Assembly: GCF_009690625.1 (NCBI RefSeq)
Contig: NZ_CP033878.1
Coordinates: 1,550,001 to 1,614,000, forward strand
DNA from: Halorhabdus sp. CBA1104
Lineage (GTDB): Archaea; Halobacteriota; Halobacteria; Halobacteriales; Haloarculaceae
Direction of reading: 5' to 3'
DNA length: 64,000 nt
The translations under genes and the position numbers were made by a program. Positions 54,473 to 63,722 of this stretch are shown here, in pieces. The notes beneath the pieces are model-generated. The model worked only from the letters and a program-made list of their open reading frames with translations, had not been told where the DNA came from and searched no databases. Within the stretch, counting starts at the first letter, position 1. Each line of letters opens with the position of its first letter.

Positions 54473-55332
54473 GTTCTGAGACACACTTCACTGACTTCAA
54501 ATCCGACGAGCAGCCCACCTGGTGTCCCGGCTGCGGTGACTTCGGGACGATGAACGGCATGATGAAAGCCCTCGCCGAGACGGGTAACGACCCCGACAAC
54601 ACCTTCGTCGTCGCCGGGATCGGCTGTTCGGGCAAGATCGGGACGTACATGCACAGCTACGCGCTCCACGGCGTCCACGGCCGCGCCCTGCCGGTCGGGA
54701 CGGGTGTGAAACTCGCCAATCCCGATCTGGAAGTGATGGTGGCCGGCGGGGACGGCGACGGCTACTCGATCGGCGTCGGCCACTTTATCCACGCCGTCCG
54801 GCGGAACATCGACATCACCTACGTCGTGATGGACAACCGCATCTACGGCCTGACGAAAGGCCAGGCCTCCCCGACCTCGCGGCAGGGCTTCGAGACCGCA
54901 ACCTCGCCGGACGGTACCGTCGAACCGCCGGTCAATCCCCTCGCCCTCGCGCTGGCCGCCGGTGGGACGTTCATTGCCCAGTCGTTCTCCTCGGATTCCC
55001 AACGGCACGCTGATCTCGTCCAGCAGGCCATCGAACACGACGGCTTTGGGTTCGTCAACGTCTTCTCGCCCTGCGTGACGTTCAACGACGTCGACACCTA
55101 CGACTACTTCCGGGACGCCATCGTCAATCTAGACGAGACGGGTCACGATCCCGGCAACTACCAGGCCGCTCGTGACAAGATCATGGATCCGGGCACCGAG
55201 CACATCGGCGTGCTCTATCAGGCCGAGGACAGCGTCCCCTTCAGTGACCGCGAAGGGATTGACTCAAACATGGCCGACATCCCCGATGGCGCGCCCGAAC
55301 GCGCCGATCGACTGGTCCGAGAGTTCTACTGA
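54469..55332 (+). CDS. korB: 2-oxoacid:ferredoxin oxidoreductase beta subunit
   Basis: The 287-residue thiamine-diphosphate subunit has WCPGCGDFGTMNGMMKAL, VAGIGCSGKIGTYMHSYALH and the TPP-binding GGDGDGYSIGVGHF to VMDNRIYGLTKGQ. It pairs with KorA; its ATG overlaps the korA stop. Cysteines in CPGC match the cluster-associated ones of the family. It ends seven bases inside the convergent membrane protein gene. Confidence 0.93.
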   Translation: MSSETHFTDFKSDEQPTWCPGCGDFGTMNGMMKALAETGNDPDNTFVVAGIGCSGKIGTYMHSYALHGVHGRALPVGTGVKLANPDLEVMVAGGDGDGYSIGVGHFIHAVRRNIDITYVVMDNRIYGLTKGQASPTSRQGFETATSPDGTVEPPVNPLALALAAGGTFIAQSFSSDSQRHADLVQQAIEHDGFGFVNVFSPCVTFNDVDTYDYFRDAIVNLDETGHDPGNYQAARDKIMDPGTEHIGVLYQAEDSVPFSDREGIDSNMADIPDGAPERADRLVREFY

Positions 55333-56654
55333 GTCGGCCCGGTGTCGGTTGTCATCGGCCGTCGGGAATGGCCGAATGCGTACGCGACTGATCCGAGCAG
55401 TGCGGTGGTGAGTGCCCAGAAAGCGAAGATCGCCGGTGCATACATATCCCCGTAACTCCCGTACGGAGCCCACCCCACGGCGACCAACAGCGGTGAGAGT
55501 AAAATCACGCCGGTGAGTAGCCACTGTTCCGACCGCTGTTCGGTGAGTGCGAGCGGGACGAACAGCGTCGCCGTGACGACCGCAACCGCACTCCCGTACC
55601 CGCTCGCAATCGGTCCGAGTTGCCCGGCGACCAGCGGGGCCGCGATCAGCGCCACCACCGCGACGGCGACCCCCGACCGGACGAGCCACCGGGTATCAAC
55701 GTCGACACCGAACCGACCCGTGAGCAAGGCATACTGGACCCCAATCAAGACAGCCGAGAGTGCGAGGATCGGAGCGAGGACGGACGCGCTCAACAGGAGC
55801 GTGAAGGTGGCCCCATCCAGTCCGAGTGCGAGCCCAGAAGCGACGCCCAGCCCGGCGATCACGCCGATGGAGGCCAAGATCCTCGTCTTCGAGGCGTCGG
55901 CCAATACAGCACGCAATCGGCCACGGAGCGCGAGACAGGCCGCGAGCAGGACCGTCGGAACGGCGACTGTTTCCGGGACAGCTGTGCCTTTCAGCTGTGC
56001 GACGTCGACGCTGACTGCGAGCTGAGCGGCGATACTGGTGAAGACACCCCTGTCCTCGGCGAACGCGAGATACCAACCCGGCGAGATGGTTCGCTCGAAA
56101 GAATCGCCGTACGTTCCATCCAACGCGATCGCTGTCTCGTTGAGTCGATGCTTCGCAGGTGCCCGGGCGAGTGTGTCTCCCACGGGACCGGTGATGACAA
56201 GCCGGTCAGCATTGACAGCGTACCAGCGACTGCCCTCACCCTGTGAGTGGAAATAATCGGCGACCAGGACGCCGCCGAGACTCCGATGTCCCATCCGCGG
56301 AACGTCGTAGGTCACGACGACAGCGTTGGCGCTCGTGTTTACCGACAGATTCCGCGGTTGGGCCTCGCCACGGTGACCGTGAAGTGCATTCTCGGCCGCC
56401 GACCACACGGCCGACCGGCTGACGTTCGCGTTCGCGCGCGGATCGAGTGTGACGGTCCAGTGTCCGTCCCCGTCCTCGTCGAGTTGGATCGTGACTGTTG
56501 AGGACTCGACGTCGCTGCCCGCGATCACGTCGTCGGTGCAGACGTCACAGAGCGGCTGGGGTGGTGGCCGTGGGGCAGCGACGAGCGTGATCGTCGCCAA
56601 CAGGACAACCAGGAGGGTACCCACAGCCACGAGCCGGCCACGACGGGGATACAT
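55326..56654 (-). CDS. Polytopic membrane protein with N-terminal exposed domain
   Basis: The 442-residue protein has one N-terminal membrane helix (about residues 8-27), a roughly 190-residue exterior domain with VTIQLDEDGDGHWTVTLDP and about eight closely packed helices from about residue 215 to the C-terminus. CDVCTDDV near residue 36 could form a disulfide or metal site. Similar architecture is found in uncharacterised haloarchaeal membrane proteins; I cannot name a function. The start at 56654 gives the hydrophobic N-terminal helix. It converges with korB, overlapping by seven bases. Confidence 0.75.
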   Translation of the reverse strand: MYPRRGRLVAVGTLLVVLLATITLVAAPRPPPQPLCDVCTDDVIAGSDVESSTVTIQLDEDGDGHWTVTLDPRANANVSRSAVWSAAENALHGHRGEAQPRNLSVNTSANAVVVTYDVPRMGHRSLGGVLVADYFHSQGEGSRWYAVNADRLVITGPVGDTLARAPAKHRLNETAIALDGTYGDSFERTISPGWYLAFAEDRGVFTSIAAQLAVSVDVAQLKGTAVPETVAVPTVLLAACLALRGRLRAVLADASKTRILASIGVIAGLGVASGLALGLDGATFTLLLSASVLAPILALSAVLIGVQYALLTGRFGVDVDTRWLVRSGVAVAVVALIAAPLVAGQLGPIASGYGSAVAVVTATLFVPLALTEQRSEQWLLTGVILLSPLLVAVGWAPYGSYGDMYAPAIFAFWALTTALLGSVAYAFGHSRRPMTTDTGPTQ

Positions 56655-56753
56655 ACGGAATAGAGGATAGCACGTTGGGAAAACCCTGCTGGTCGACTTG
56701 TTGTCTCAGCAGACACACGGCAGATTCATCAGGTCGGCCCTGAAACCGCGACT

Positions 56754-56954
56754 ATGGTCAACGATGAGGGTCGTCACCTCGTCGCCGTCCTCGTCGCGGG
56801 CGGCATCGTCCTGACGTTCGCCTACAGCCTCTTCGTCGCGGGGATGCCACTGCTCTGGCTGAATCTCGTCTCCGTCCTCCTCGTGTTCTACCTCCTCTGG
56901 CGGTTCGTCCGCGCACACGAGCGCATCGCCGACGCACTCGAACAGCGGGAATGA
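56754..56954 (+). CDS. Small two-helix membrane protein
   Basis: A 66-residue protein with hydrophobic helices at about residues 9-29 and 32-50 and a charged tail RFVRAHERIADALEQRE. Starts of this size (ATG at 56754) are common for haloarchaeal small membrane proteins of unknown function. It is convergent with fen1, 12 bases away. Confidence 0.7.
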   Translation: MVNDEGRHLVAVLVAGGIVLTFAYSLFVAGMPLLWLNLVSVLLVFYLLWRFVRAHERIADALEQRE

Positions 56955-56966
56955 CAGCGACGGCGC

Positions 56967-57947
56967 TCACGCCCAGTCGTCCAGTCCCGTCTGGACGAGC
57001 GAGGACTCGATGCGCTCGAACCCGCGTTCGACCTCGCTTGCCTCGACCTCCCACTCGTCGGTGACGAACGCCCAGGCGGCGTCGAGGTCCGGTTCGAGGT
57101 CCGTCTCGAAAGCATAGGCGTCGGTGACGGCAGGATCGAGAAAGAGGTCGCGGATCCGATCGGCGTTCTCGACGTAGACATCCTCGCTCTCGCTGACGCC
57201 CCAGAGGTCGCCGTGCTCGCGGACGGCCTCGACAGCAGTCTTGGGGCCGTACCCGTGGACGCCCTCGTTGAAGTCCGTCCCACAGAGGAGAGCAACGTCG
57301 ACCAGTTGCTCCCAAGAGAGGTCGTGTTCCTCCAAGGTGGTCTGAAAGTCCATCAGTTCGGGAGCGCCCGAACTCGTGAGTTGCCGAAGGGTCCGGGGTG
57401 CGCCAAAGAGGAGGGCGTCGTAGTCCTCGGTGCCGACGTAATCGACGTCGCCGTTGCGGGCCATGTGAGCAGCCTGTCCCTCGCCCTCCGCCGGCGCATC
57501 GACGACAGGCACGTCGAGCAACTCAAGAAGATCCCGTGTCGTCTCCAGGATGACATCGGTGAGGCGCTGGGTTCTGGACTCTAAGCGTGCGACCCTGACC
57601 GCATCACCTTCCTGGCGGGCCGCTTCGAGATCTTCTTCGTACTGTTGGCGCTGCTCGCGCCGGCGCTGTACCTCGTCGTCTTTCAGATCCGTGACGGCAC
57701 CGTCGAACACCATCACGGGCGTGACTTCGTGCTCGAAGAACTTCGGCAATCCCTGGACGACGCCGACGAGGTTGGCGACTTCTTTGCCCTCGGTCGTCGT
57801 GTACACGTCGTCGTTCGTCCACTTGACCGTCGTCGTGAGGTAGCGATACAGCCAGTTGTGGGCGTCGACGGCGACGATCGAGCCAGCCAACTCCTCGAAA
57901 GCGATCGATTCGATGGCCGCGATGTCCCGGAGATCGGCGTTTCCCAT
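56967..57947 (-). CDS. fen1: Flap endonuclease 1
   Basis: A 326-residue structure-specific nuclease that removes 5' flaps during replication and repair. Motifs: [37 protein letters not shown] with catalytic Glu residues, [14 protein letters not shown] with catalytic Asp, and [17 protein letters not shown]. The C-terminus QTGLDDWA (319-326) is a PCNA-interaction box with Trp in place of the aromatic Phe pair. The ATG at 57947 starts MGNADLRDI, as in homologues. Confidence 0.95.
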   Translation of the reverse strand: MGNADLRDIAAIESIAFEELAGSIVAVDAHNWLYRYLTTTVKWTNDDVYTTTEGKEVANLVGVVQGLPKFFEHEVTPVMVFDGAVTDLKDDEVQRRREQRQQYEEDLEAARQEGDAVRVARLESRTQRLTDVILETTRDLLELLDVPVVDAPAEGEGQAAHMARNGDVDYVGTEDYDALLFGAPRTLRQLTSSGAPELMDFQTTLEEHDLSWEQLVDVALLCGTDFNEGVHGYGPKTAVEAVREHGDLWGVSESEDVYVENADRIRDLFLDPAVTDAYAFETDLEPDLDAAWAFVTDEWEVEASEVERGFERIESSLVQTGLDDWA

Positions 57948-57956
57948 CGCCGCCGA

Positions 57957-58619
57957 TTAGGTACCACGCTGGTTTGAATCCCCCGTCGCTGGCTCGCCGT
58001 CCGCACCCGCGGGGGCGGGAACGATCGCTGGCGGGTCGGCCCCCTCCTGGGACTGTACGAACGCTCGCTGGCGCTCGCTCAACTCGCGGTCACGATAGAT
58101 GGTGAGTCCGTCGCGATACCGTTGGCCGTCACGATCGGCGGCTGTCGAACAGACGAGTTCGGCAAGGCCCGTTCGCTCGCCGGTAAACGCGAGACCTGCC
58201 TTGTAGAAGGCTTCGTAGGCGATCGGATTGTTGACGCCGGCACGTACTTCGTCGTAGCCGCGTTCGCTGGCACGAGCGACGACGTATCGGAGCAGCCTCG
58301 AACCGAGACCTTCGCCGCGGAGATCGTCCCGGACCGTCACGTACCGGACCCGGAGACAGTCTTCGTCGGTCCGATCGGCGTCGAACGCCACGGCGGCGAC
58401 GATCACGCCATCGTCACGAACGACGGCTTTGCCCGTACTCGAAATGACGAACTTCCCCGCGTAGGCGAACCGTTCGTGGTCGAGATCGAGTGTCACATTG
58501 GCCGGGGGCCAGGCCAGGATTTCGGAGTCCACACCGGCGTGACGAACCGGCCGGTAAAGTGGCTGTCCCCGGATCGAAACGGGAACGCCCAAGTTGTGGG
58601 CCACAGTCGCTTGGGACAT
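57957..58619 (-). CDS. GNAT-family N-acetyltransferase
   Basis: The 220-residue protein has the GNAT acetyl-CoA loop VTVRDDLRGEGLGSRLLRYV (motif A, about residues 95-115), followed by AGVNNPIAYEAFYKAGL (motif B). An upstream strand RVRYVTV is normal. Substrate is unknown; a long N-terminal part and an acidic Pro-rich tail flank the fold. The ATG at 58619 shares CATG with the start of the divergent DUF3054 gene. Confidence 0.82.
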   Translation of the reverse strand: MSQATVAHNLGVPVSIRGQPLYRPVRHAGVDSEILAWPPANVTLDLDHERFAYAGKFVISSTGKAVVRDDGVIVAAVAFDADRTDEDCLRVRYVTVRDDLRGEGLGSRLLRYVVARASERGYDEVRAGVNNPIAYEAFYKAGLAFTGERTGLAELVCSTAADRDGQRYRDGLTIYRDRELSERQRAFVQSQEGADPPAIVPAPAGADGEPATGDSNQRGT

Positions 58620-59052
58620 GGTGTCTGTCGCCGCCACACTCCGGAACCGCATCGATGTCTCCGCCGCGACAGCTATCCTCGCAGCAGGTGACCTGGTTGC
58701 GATCGCTGCGTTCGTCGTGATCGGAACAGTCGGCGCCCACCAGGGCTCGCTATCGAACGTTGCTGGCATGCTGGAAACGCTCGTCCCGTTTCTCGTCGGG
58801 TGGGTGCTGGCCGCGTTCCTGGGGAGTCTCTACACCGAAGACGCCCGGCGGTCGGTCCTCCGGGCAGTGTCCTGGACCATCCCTGCCTGGATTACGGCCG
58901 CACTTATCGCACAGGTACTCCGCTGGTCGCCGTTGACGCCGGATTCGTTCTCGGCGATTTTTCTGGCGGTCTCGATCGCAACGGGCCTGGTGCTGCTTGG
59001 ACCCTGGCGTGGGATCGTTGCCTACTGGCTCAGCGACGGAACGTGGCACTAA
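58618..59052 (+). CDS. DUF3054 membrane protein
   Basis: A 144-residue protein with four hydrophobic helices at about residues 20-38, 48-67, 80-98 and 104-125. It matches the DUF3054 family of short integral membrane proteins (IAAFVVIGTVGAHQG; PFLVGWVLAAFLGSLY; WRGIVAYWLSDGTWH). Function unknown. The ATG at 58618 overlaps the divergent GNAT start; GTG at 58621 is an alternative. Confidence 0.82.
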   Translation: MVSVAATLRNRIDVSAATAILAAGDLVAIAAFVVIGTVGAHQGSLSNVAGMLETLVPFLVGWVLAAFLGSLYTEDARRSVLRAVSWTIPAWITAALIAQVLRWSPLTPDSFSAIFLAVSIATGLVLLGPWRGIVAYWLSDGTWH

Positions 59053-59092
59053 CTCGGACGCTCGCCCGAAATTTCGAAAACGGCACTACTCG

Positions 59093-59260
59093 TCAGCGAT
59101 AGTCTTCGAGTGTGACTGCCACGGACGACTGTACCCAGGCCTTGTGATTCTCCCGGTCGTAAATGACGAACTCGTCGGAATCGAGACGGAGCGGTGCGTA
59201 GCGGTCGCCGGATTGGTGGCGCTGCATGTCGGCCGTATCGTCCGTAGGCTTTGCACTCAT
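59093..59260 (-). CDS. DUF7331-like 55-residue protein
   Basis: The ATG at 59260 opens a 55-residue frame ending at a TGA in 59093-59095. It resembles a conserved haloarchaeal short family (DUF7331 by memory) with the core DSDEFVIYDRENHKAWVQS and a C-terminal VAVTLEDYR. No membrane segment or cysteines. Function unknown. It is separated from the DUF3054 gene by 40 bases and converges on it. Confidence 0.7.
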   Translation of the reverse strand: MSAKPTDDTADMQRHQSGDRYAPLRLDSDEFVIYDRENHKAWVQSSVAVTLEDYR

Positions 59261-59526
59261 TGGTTTTCATGGTGGCGTTTAGCCACACGATGCCTCCTAA
59301 TTATGTCTGGGCACGACAGACAAATAAAGGCCACTCCCACATTATCAAGGAGTATAATTTGATCGCCGACCAAAAGAGCGTGAAAAGAAAGCAGACAAAT
59401 ACACGAGATTCATATTCGCCGGATAGAGAGATACGTTCGGCACGCTGGTAAATTCAGTACGTAATACCAAGACAGAACGGGGAAAGTAGGCGAGACGCCT
59501 AACTGTGTGCCACGCCTCGAAAGCGT

Positions 59527-60522
59527 ATGGCCGAGAGTGAAGCGCTGTTTCTCGAAAGTGAAGACGTATCGACTCTGGCGACACCGTCGGAATACATCGC
59601 GGCGGTTCGAGACGGCTACCGACAGCGCGGGGAGGGTGCGCCCGCCGAGCCACGGACGACGCTGCGGGCAGAGGACCCGCCGGGGATGCTAACTGGGTAT
59701 CTGGCAGTTCTGCCCGATTCGGGCGTGATGGGTGGGTACACCTATGCGGCGGGGTTCGGTGAGCGTGACGCCCACTTCGTGCTCCCGGTATTCGACGCCG
59801 ACTCCGGCGAACCCCTGGCTGTCTTCGACGGTGCCAGCCTGAATCCGCACAAGACAGGGGCAGTCGGAGCCGTCGGGATCGACGCCCTCGCCCGAGAGAA
59901 TGCGACCCAGGTTGGTCTGTTCGGCAGTGGATCACAGGCCAGCGACCAGTTACGGGCCGCCGCCGCAGTCCGTGATCTAGAGCAGGTACACGTCTACTCT
60001 CCGACGCCGGCCCACCGCGAGGCCTTCGCCGAGGAGATGGGCAACGAACTCGATCCAGCGGTAAGAGCCGTCACGGAACCAAAGCAGGCAGTGGTCGACG
60101 CTGACATCGTCATTACGGCAACGCAGGCGAGCGAGCCGGTCTTCGACGGCGAGTGGCTAGAGCCCGGAACCCACGTCACGGCGATGGGCCAGTACCATCC
60201 CGAGAAACGCGAAATCGACGCACACACGGTCGCCAAAGCGACGTACGTTCCGGACCTGCGTGCCCGCCTCGAACAGGACGCCGGGGCATACCTGCAAGCC
60301 AAATCCGAAGGGGCGATCGACGAAGGCCACGTCCAGGCCGAGCTGGGGGATATCGTGGCCGGGAACGCGCCGGGCCGCACCAGCGATCGAGAGATCACTG
60401 TTTTCGACAGCGGCGGGACGGCGATCGAGACAGTCGCCGCCGCCGGACTACTCTACGAACGAGCCAGAAAAGCAGGGGTCGGCGAGTCGATCTCGTTCGC
60501 GCCGGCCAGCGACGCAATGTGA
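59527..60522 (+). CDS. Ornithine cyclodeaminase/mu-crystallin family protein
   Basis: A 331-residue NAD(P)-binding protein of the OCD/mu-crystallin family. The cofactor loop is VGLFGSGSQASDQLRAAAAV, with strands for GGYTYAAGF and the metal/substrate region ASLNPHKTGAVGAV. Members include ornithine cyclodeaminase, alanine dehydrogenase-like and ketimine reductases; the precise reaction is unclear. It converges on the presenilin-type gene with no gap. Confidence 0.88.
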   Translation: MAESEALFLESEDVSTLATPSEYIAAVRDGYRQRGEGAPAEPRTTLRAEDPPGMLTGYLAVLPDSGVMGGYTYAAGFGERDAHFVLPVFDADSGEPLAVFDGASLNPHKTGAVGAVGIDALARENATQVGLFGSGSQASDQLRAAAAVRDLEQVHVYSPTPAHREAFAEEMGNELDPAVRAVTEPKQAVVDADIVITATQASEPVFDGEWLEPGTHVTAMGQYHPEKREIDAHTVAKATYVPDLRARLEQDAGAYLQAKSEGAIDEGHVQAELGDIVAGNAPGRTSDREITVFDSGGTAIETVAAAGLLYERARKAGVGESISFAPASDAM

Positions 60523-61545
60523 TCAGAGATACGGTGCGAGGCCGAGTGCCTCGAGGAGGGTAAGGCCGCTTGCGAGCGCACCGAGAAGGTATCCTCCAAT
60601 CACGCCCCCGTTCAACAGCGGCAATCCTGCGTGGGCACGGCCTTTCAGCACCATCCACAGCAGGACAGCCAGCCCGAGGAAGGTGCCGACCATCGCCGTA
60701 GCGGCCGGCAGTACGGTCGTGAATCCACCGATGCCGACCGTCGGGACCGACGCGGGCGCAAAGAAGGCCGCCGAAGCGACCAGTACCGTCGGGACTACGG
60801 CATCGCCCAGCCCGATGAACAACGCGTCGCGGTCGTCGAAAGAGGCATCCTCGGCGTCAGTGTCGCCGTCTTCACTGTTCTGCTGGGCGGTCTCGGTTTC
60901 TGCCGACTCGGTACCGTCCATCGGCCCGTCGTCATCGATGAACGAGTAGCCAAGCGTCGTCGGCGCGACCAGCACGACGGGGACGTTGAGGTCCATCACG
61001 CCCTCTGCGAGCGTCAGCATGTGCTCGGTGCCGTAGACGCTGATGGCGTCGTAGACCGCGAGCACGGTCAGCAAGACCAGCGCTGGCAAGACACCGAACG
61101 TGATGCCGAACAGACCGGCCGCGCCGGCACCCATTACCGCGCCGGCGATGTCGATAACCCACCACTCGGGATAGACGAGCAAGCCGCCGCCGATCGCGAT
61201 TGCGCCCGCCCCCGCCAGAACGTGCACGCCACCGGCCACCGGGAGTGTCACGACTGGCGGGACCAGAATGGAGAAGACGAGCCAGGAGATGTACACCCCA
61301 GTGAGGACGATCAGCCCACGAATCGCCCACTCGCCGTTGTACCGAAACGCAGCGAGCATCACGCCAGTCATGACGAGAATCGCCAGGATGTACAACAGAC
61401 TGTTCGTCGGATCCTGCGGGTCTTCGACGGGCTGGAGGCCAGCCCCTTTCAGCGGTTCGACCAGCGCCAGCGCACCGAGTTGGACAGCCAGAAAGATCCC
61501 GACGATGATAGAGACCGCCAGCCACAGCCCTGGATTCCGATCCAT
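60523..61545 (-). CDS. Presenilin/PSH-type intramembrane aspartyl protease
   Basis: A 340-residue membrane protein with about nine helices. Catalytic aspartates: AVYDAIS (Asp166, YD motif) and GLGDAVVP (Asp248, GxGD motif). GLPLLNGG near 308-314 corresponds to the PAL region but reads PLL. The loop between the two catalytic helices is long, acidic and disordered (about 205-240). Archaeal members cleave membrane proteins; substrates are unknown. The ATG at 61545 begins MDRNPGLWLAV. Confidence 0.9.
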   Translation of the reverse strand: MDRNPGLWLAVSIIVGIFLAVQLGALALVEPLKGAGLQPVEDPQDPTNSLLYILAILVMTGVMLAAFRYNGEWAIRGLIVLTGVYISWLVFSILVPPVVTLPVAGGVHVLAGAGAIAIGGGLLVYPEWWVIDIAGAVMGAGAAGLFGITFGVLPALVLLTVLAVYDAISVYGTEHMLTLAEGVMDLNVPVVLVAPTTLGYSFIDDDGPMDGTESAETETAQQNSEDGDTDAEDASFDDRDALFIGLGDAVVPTVLVASAAFFAPASVPTVGIGGFTTVLPAATAMVGTFLGLAVLLWMVLKGRAHAGLPLLNGGVIGGYLLGALASGLTLLEALGLAPYL

Positions 61546-61611
61546 GTCACGGGGAAATCGCGGGGGCGGGAAAAGCGATTCCGTTCCGACCGGCAGTTTC
61601 GCTCGCCGCTC

Positions 61612-61839
61612 TCAACGAGCGTACAGCGTCTCACCGACGAGCGTGGGCGGATGGACGCTATCGCCGATCGTGACGGCGAGATACGGCTGTTCGACGGGGC
61701 CGAAAACATCCACGACGCGGCCGACTGTCTCCAAAGACTCGTCGATGACTTCCGTGCCAATGTCGGGATATGTCTCCTCTTCACACTGCAAGACAGCCAC
61801 GCCCTGGGCCAGCCCCCGAACCTCGCCAGCCCGGCGCAT
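61612..61839 (-). CDS. gar1: H/ACA RNA-protein complex component Gar1
   Basis: A 75-residue protein with the Gar1 beta-barrel: RAGEVRGLAQGVAVLQ and IGTEVIDESLETVGRVVDVFGPVEQPYLAV. It binds Cbf5 and releases the substrate RNA during pseudouridylation. The ATG at 61839 shares its first base with the SRP19 stop (TGATG), supporting co-translation in the conserved srp19-gar1 pair. Confidence 0.9.
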   Translation of the reverse strand: MRRAGEVRGLAQGVAVLQCEEETYPDIGTEVIDESLETVGRVVDVFGPVEQPYLAVTIGDSVHPPTLVGETLYAR

Positions 61840-62117
61840 CACTCACGGATCGCGGCGACGTAGGCCGCCACGGCCCCCAGGAGGTCGCTTTTGGTCGCGT
61901 CGTCAGCATCCTTGACGAGCACTCGTCCGCGAGTCTCGTACTCTCGTGGATAGGTCTTCTCGCGTTCGATCACCGCGTCGTACCCCACCTGCTGGACTGC
62001 CTGTGCAATCTCGTCGACTGTCGGCTCTGCGACCGCCAGATCCTCGGCGACGCGCCGGCCCTCGCTGCGCGTAAGTCGCACGTCCAGGGCCGCCGGCCAG
62101 ATGACGTTCTCGACCAT
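61839..62117 (-). CDS. srp19: Signal recognition particle subunit SRP19
   Basis: A 92-residue protein typical of archaeal SRP19: [20 protein letters not shown], then a helix and YEKYPREY-like [17 protein letters not shown], which binds the tips of SRP RNA helices 6 and 8. It overlaps gar1 by one base. The ATG at 62117 gives a family-typical MVENVIWP start. Confidence 0.93.
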   Translation of the reverse strand: MVENVIWPAALDVRLTRSEGRRVAEDLAVAEPTVDEIAQAVQQVGYDAVIEREKTYPREYETRGRVLVKDADDATKSDLLGAVAAYVAAIRE

Positions 62118-62149
62118 ATCGGTTGGTCGTCGGCCCAGGGGTAAACGCC

Positions 62150-63703
62150 TTACTGGTCGCGCACACCCGATCCTTCGAACTCCGGGACCAGTCCGAACGC
62201 GTCGATCGGCTCGACCAACTGAGCCGCCGCGTCGAACGGATCGGCCTCGGCAGGTGAGCGATCCGGGCGCTCGACGCCGGCGTCCGCGAAGACGGTATCG
62301 AGAAACGCCGTCCGGAGCGACCGATTCTCGAAACAGCCGTGGAGGTAGGTGCCGAGGACCCGGCCGCTCGCAGCACTCTCGGGTTCGATCGGCCGCGGAA
62401 CGTCCGCACGCACCGTCGTCTCTCCCATGTGGATCTCGTAGCCCGAAACCGACCCGCTGACTCCCGCGATCGGGTCGACACCCGTCGCCTCGTAGGTTGC
62501 GGCAGTCACGCGCTTCTCGGTCGAGAATTCGGTCTCGACGGGCAGTCGACCGAGGCCGGGAACCGTCCCCGTCGCAGTCGTGCTCTCGACGCCGACGTTG
62601 TGGAGGGCCTCGCCGAGTAGCTGGTATCCGCCACAGATGCCAACCATCGGCCCCTCGAAATCCTCGACGGCTTCTCCCAGACGGGCGTCCTGCAACGCGA
62701 GCAGGTCGTCGACGGTATTCTTTGTTCCCGGGAGGACGAGCGCGTCGGCGTCACCGATTCTGTCTCCGAGGGGCAGAAATGTGACACGGACGCCTGGCTC
62801 GCGAGCGAGCGGGGCCAGGTCGGCCACGTTCGAAAGGTGTGGTAATCGTGGGACGCCGATCGTCACCCGTCGCTCCGGTTCGAGCCCGTCACCGTCACCC
62901 CAGGTGCCGCGTTCGCCCGCCTCGGGCAGCGAGAGGCTGTCTTCCTCGGGCAACCCGGGATCGTCGTGGGGGAGGACAGCGACGACGGGCACGCCCGTCC
63001 GCTCTTCGATCGCCTCGATCCCGGAGGCGAGCAGGGAGCGATCGCCGCGGAACTTGGTGATCGCCAGGCCGGCCACGCGCTCCCGGAGATCGGCAGGGAG
63101 CAGTTCCAGCGTCCCGTAGAGGCTAGCGAAGACGCCGCCGCGTTCGATGTCGCCGACGAGCAAAATCTCGGCGTCCCCGAAGCGCGCGGTCTCGACGTTC
63201 GACAGGTCCCGATCCTGGAGGTTGATCTCGGCGATCGACCCAGCCCCTTCGGCGACGATCACGTCGTGGCGGGCAGCGAGTCGATCGTGGGCCTCGCGGG
63301 CGGCCCGGCGGGCGCGTGCCCAGTGCTCGTCGTAGTACGTCCCTGCCGAGAAGTGCCCGACTGCCTCGCCATCGATGATCAATTGGCTCTGGCCGCCCCC
63401 TCTCGGTTTGAGCAGGACGGGGTTGTGATCGGTCGTCGGCACGACGCCGGCCGCCCGCGCCTGGACGTACTGGGAGATGCCGATCTCGCCGTAGGCGTCG
63501 GGATCGCCTGCGGCTGGGTCGCTGTCACCTCTCTCCCCGATGGCGTCTGGTTTGAACCCCACGCGAGCGTTGTTGGACATGTTCTGGGCCTTGAACGGTG
63601 CGACGGAGATGCCCCGATTGGCCAGCCGTTGGCAGAGTCCGGCGACGATCGTGCTCTTGCCGACGTGACTGGCCGTCCCGGCGACGAGCAGCGTCACCGC
63701 CAT
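62150..63703 (-). CDS. cbiP: Cobyric acid synthase
   Basis: A 517-residue amidotransferase which adds four amide groups to adenosylcobyrinic diamide using glutamine and ATP. The N-terminal ATPase carries a deviant P-loop [18 protein letters not shown] (residues 7-24) and [11 protein letters not shown]. The C-terminal class I glutaminase has nucleophile Cys in [12 protein letters not shown] and the catalytic His in [10 protein letters not shown]. It lies 19 bases downstream of the adenosyltransferase gene on the same strand, matching cobalamin-pathway order. Confidence 0.94.
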   Translation of the reverse strand: MAVTLLVAGTASHVGKSTIVAGLCQRLANRGISVAPFKAQNMSNNARVGFKPDAIGERGDSDPAAGDPDAYGEIGISQYVQARAAGVVPTTDHNPVLLKPRGGGQSQLIIDGEAVGHFSAGTYYDEHWARARRAAREAHDRLAARHDVIVAEGAGSIAEINLQDRDLSNVETARFGDAEILLVGDIERGGVFASLYGTLELLPADLRERVAGLAITKFRGDRSLLASGIEAIEERTGVPVVAVLPHDDPGLPEEDSLSLPEAGERGTWGDGDGLEPERRVTIGVPRLPHLSNVADLAPLAREPGVRVTFLPLGDRIGDADALVLPGTKNTVDDLLALQDARLGEAVEDFEGPMVGICGGYQLLGEALHNVGVESTTATGTVPGLGRLPVETEFSTEKRVTAATYEATGVDPIAGVSGSVSGYEIHMGETTVRADVPRPIEPESAASGRVLGTYLHGCFENRSLRTAFLDTVFADAGVERPDRSPAEADPFDAAAQLVEPIDAFGLVPEFEGSGVRDQ

Positions 63704-63722
63704 GGCCAGCCCACCTCAGTCA

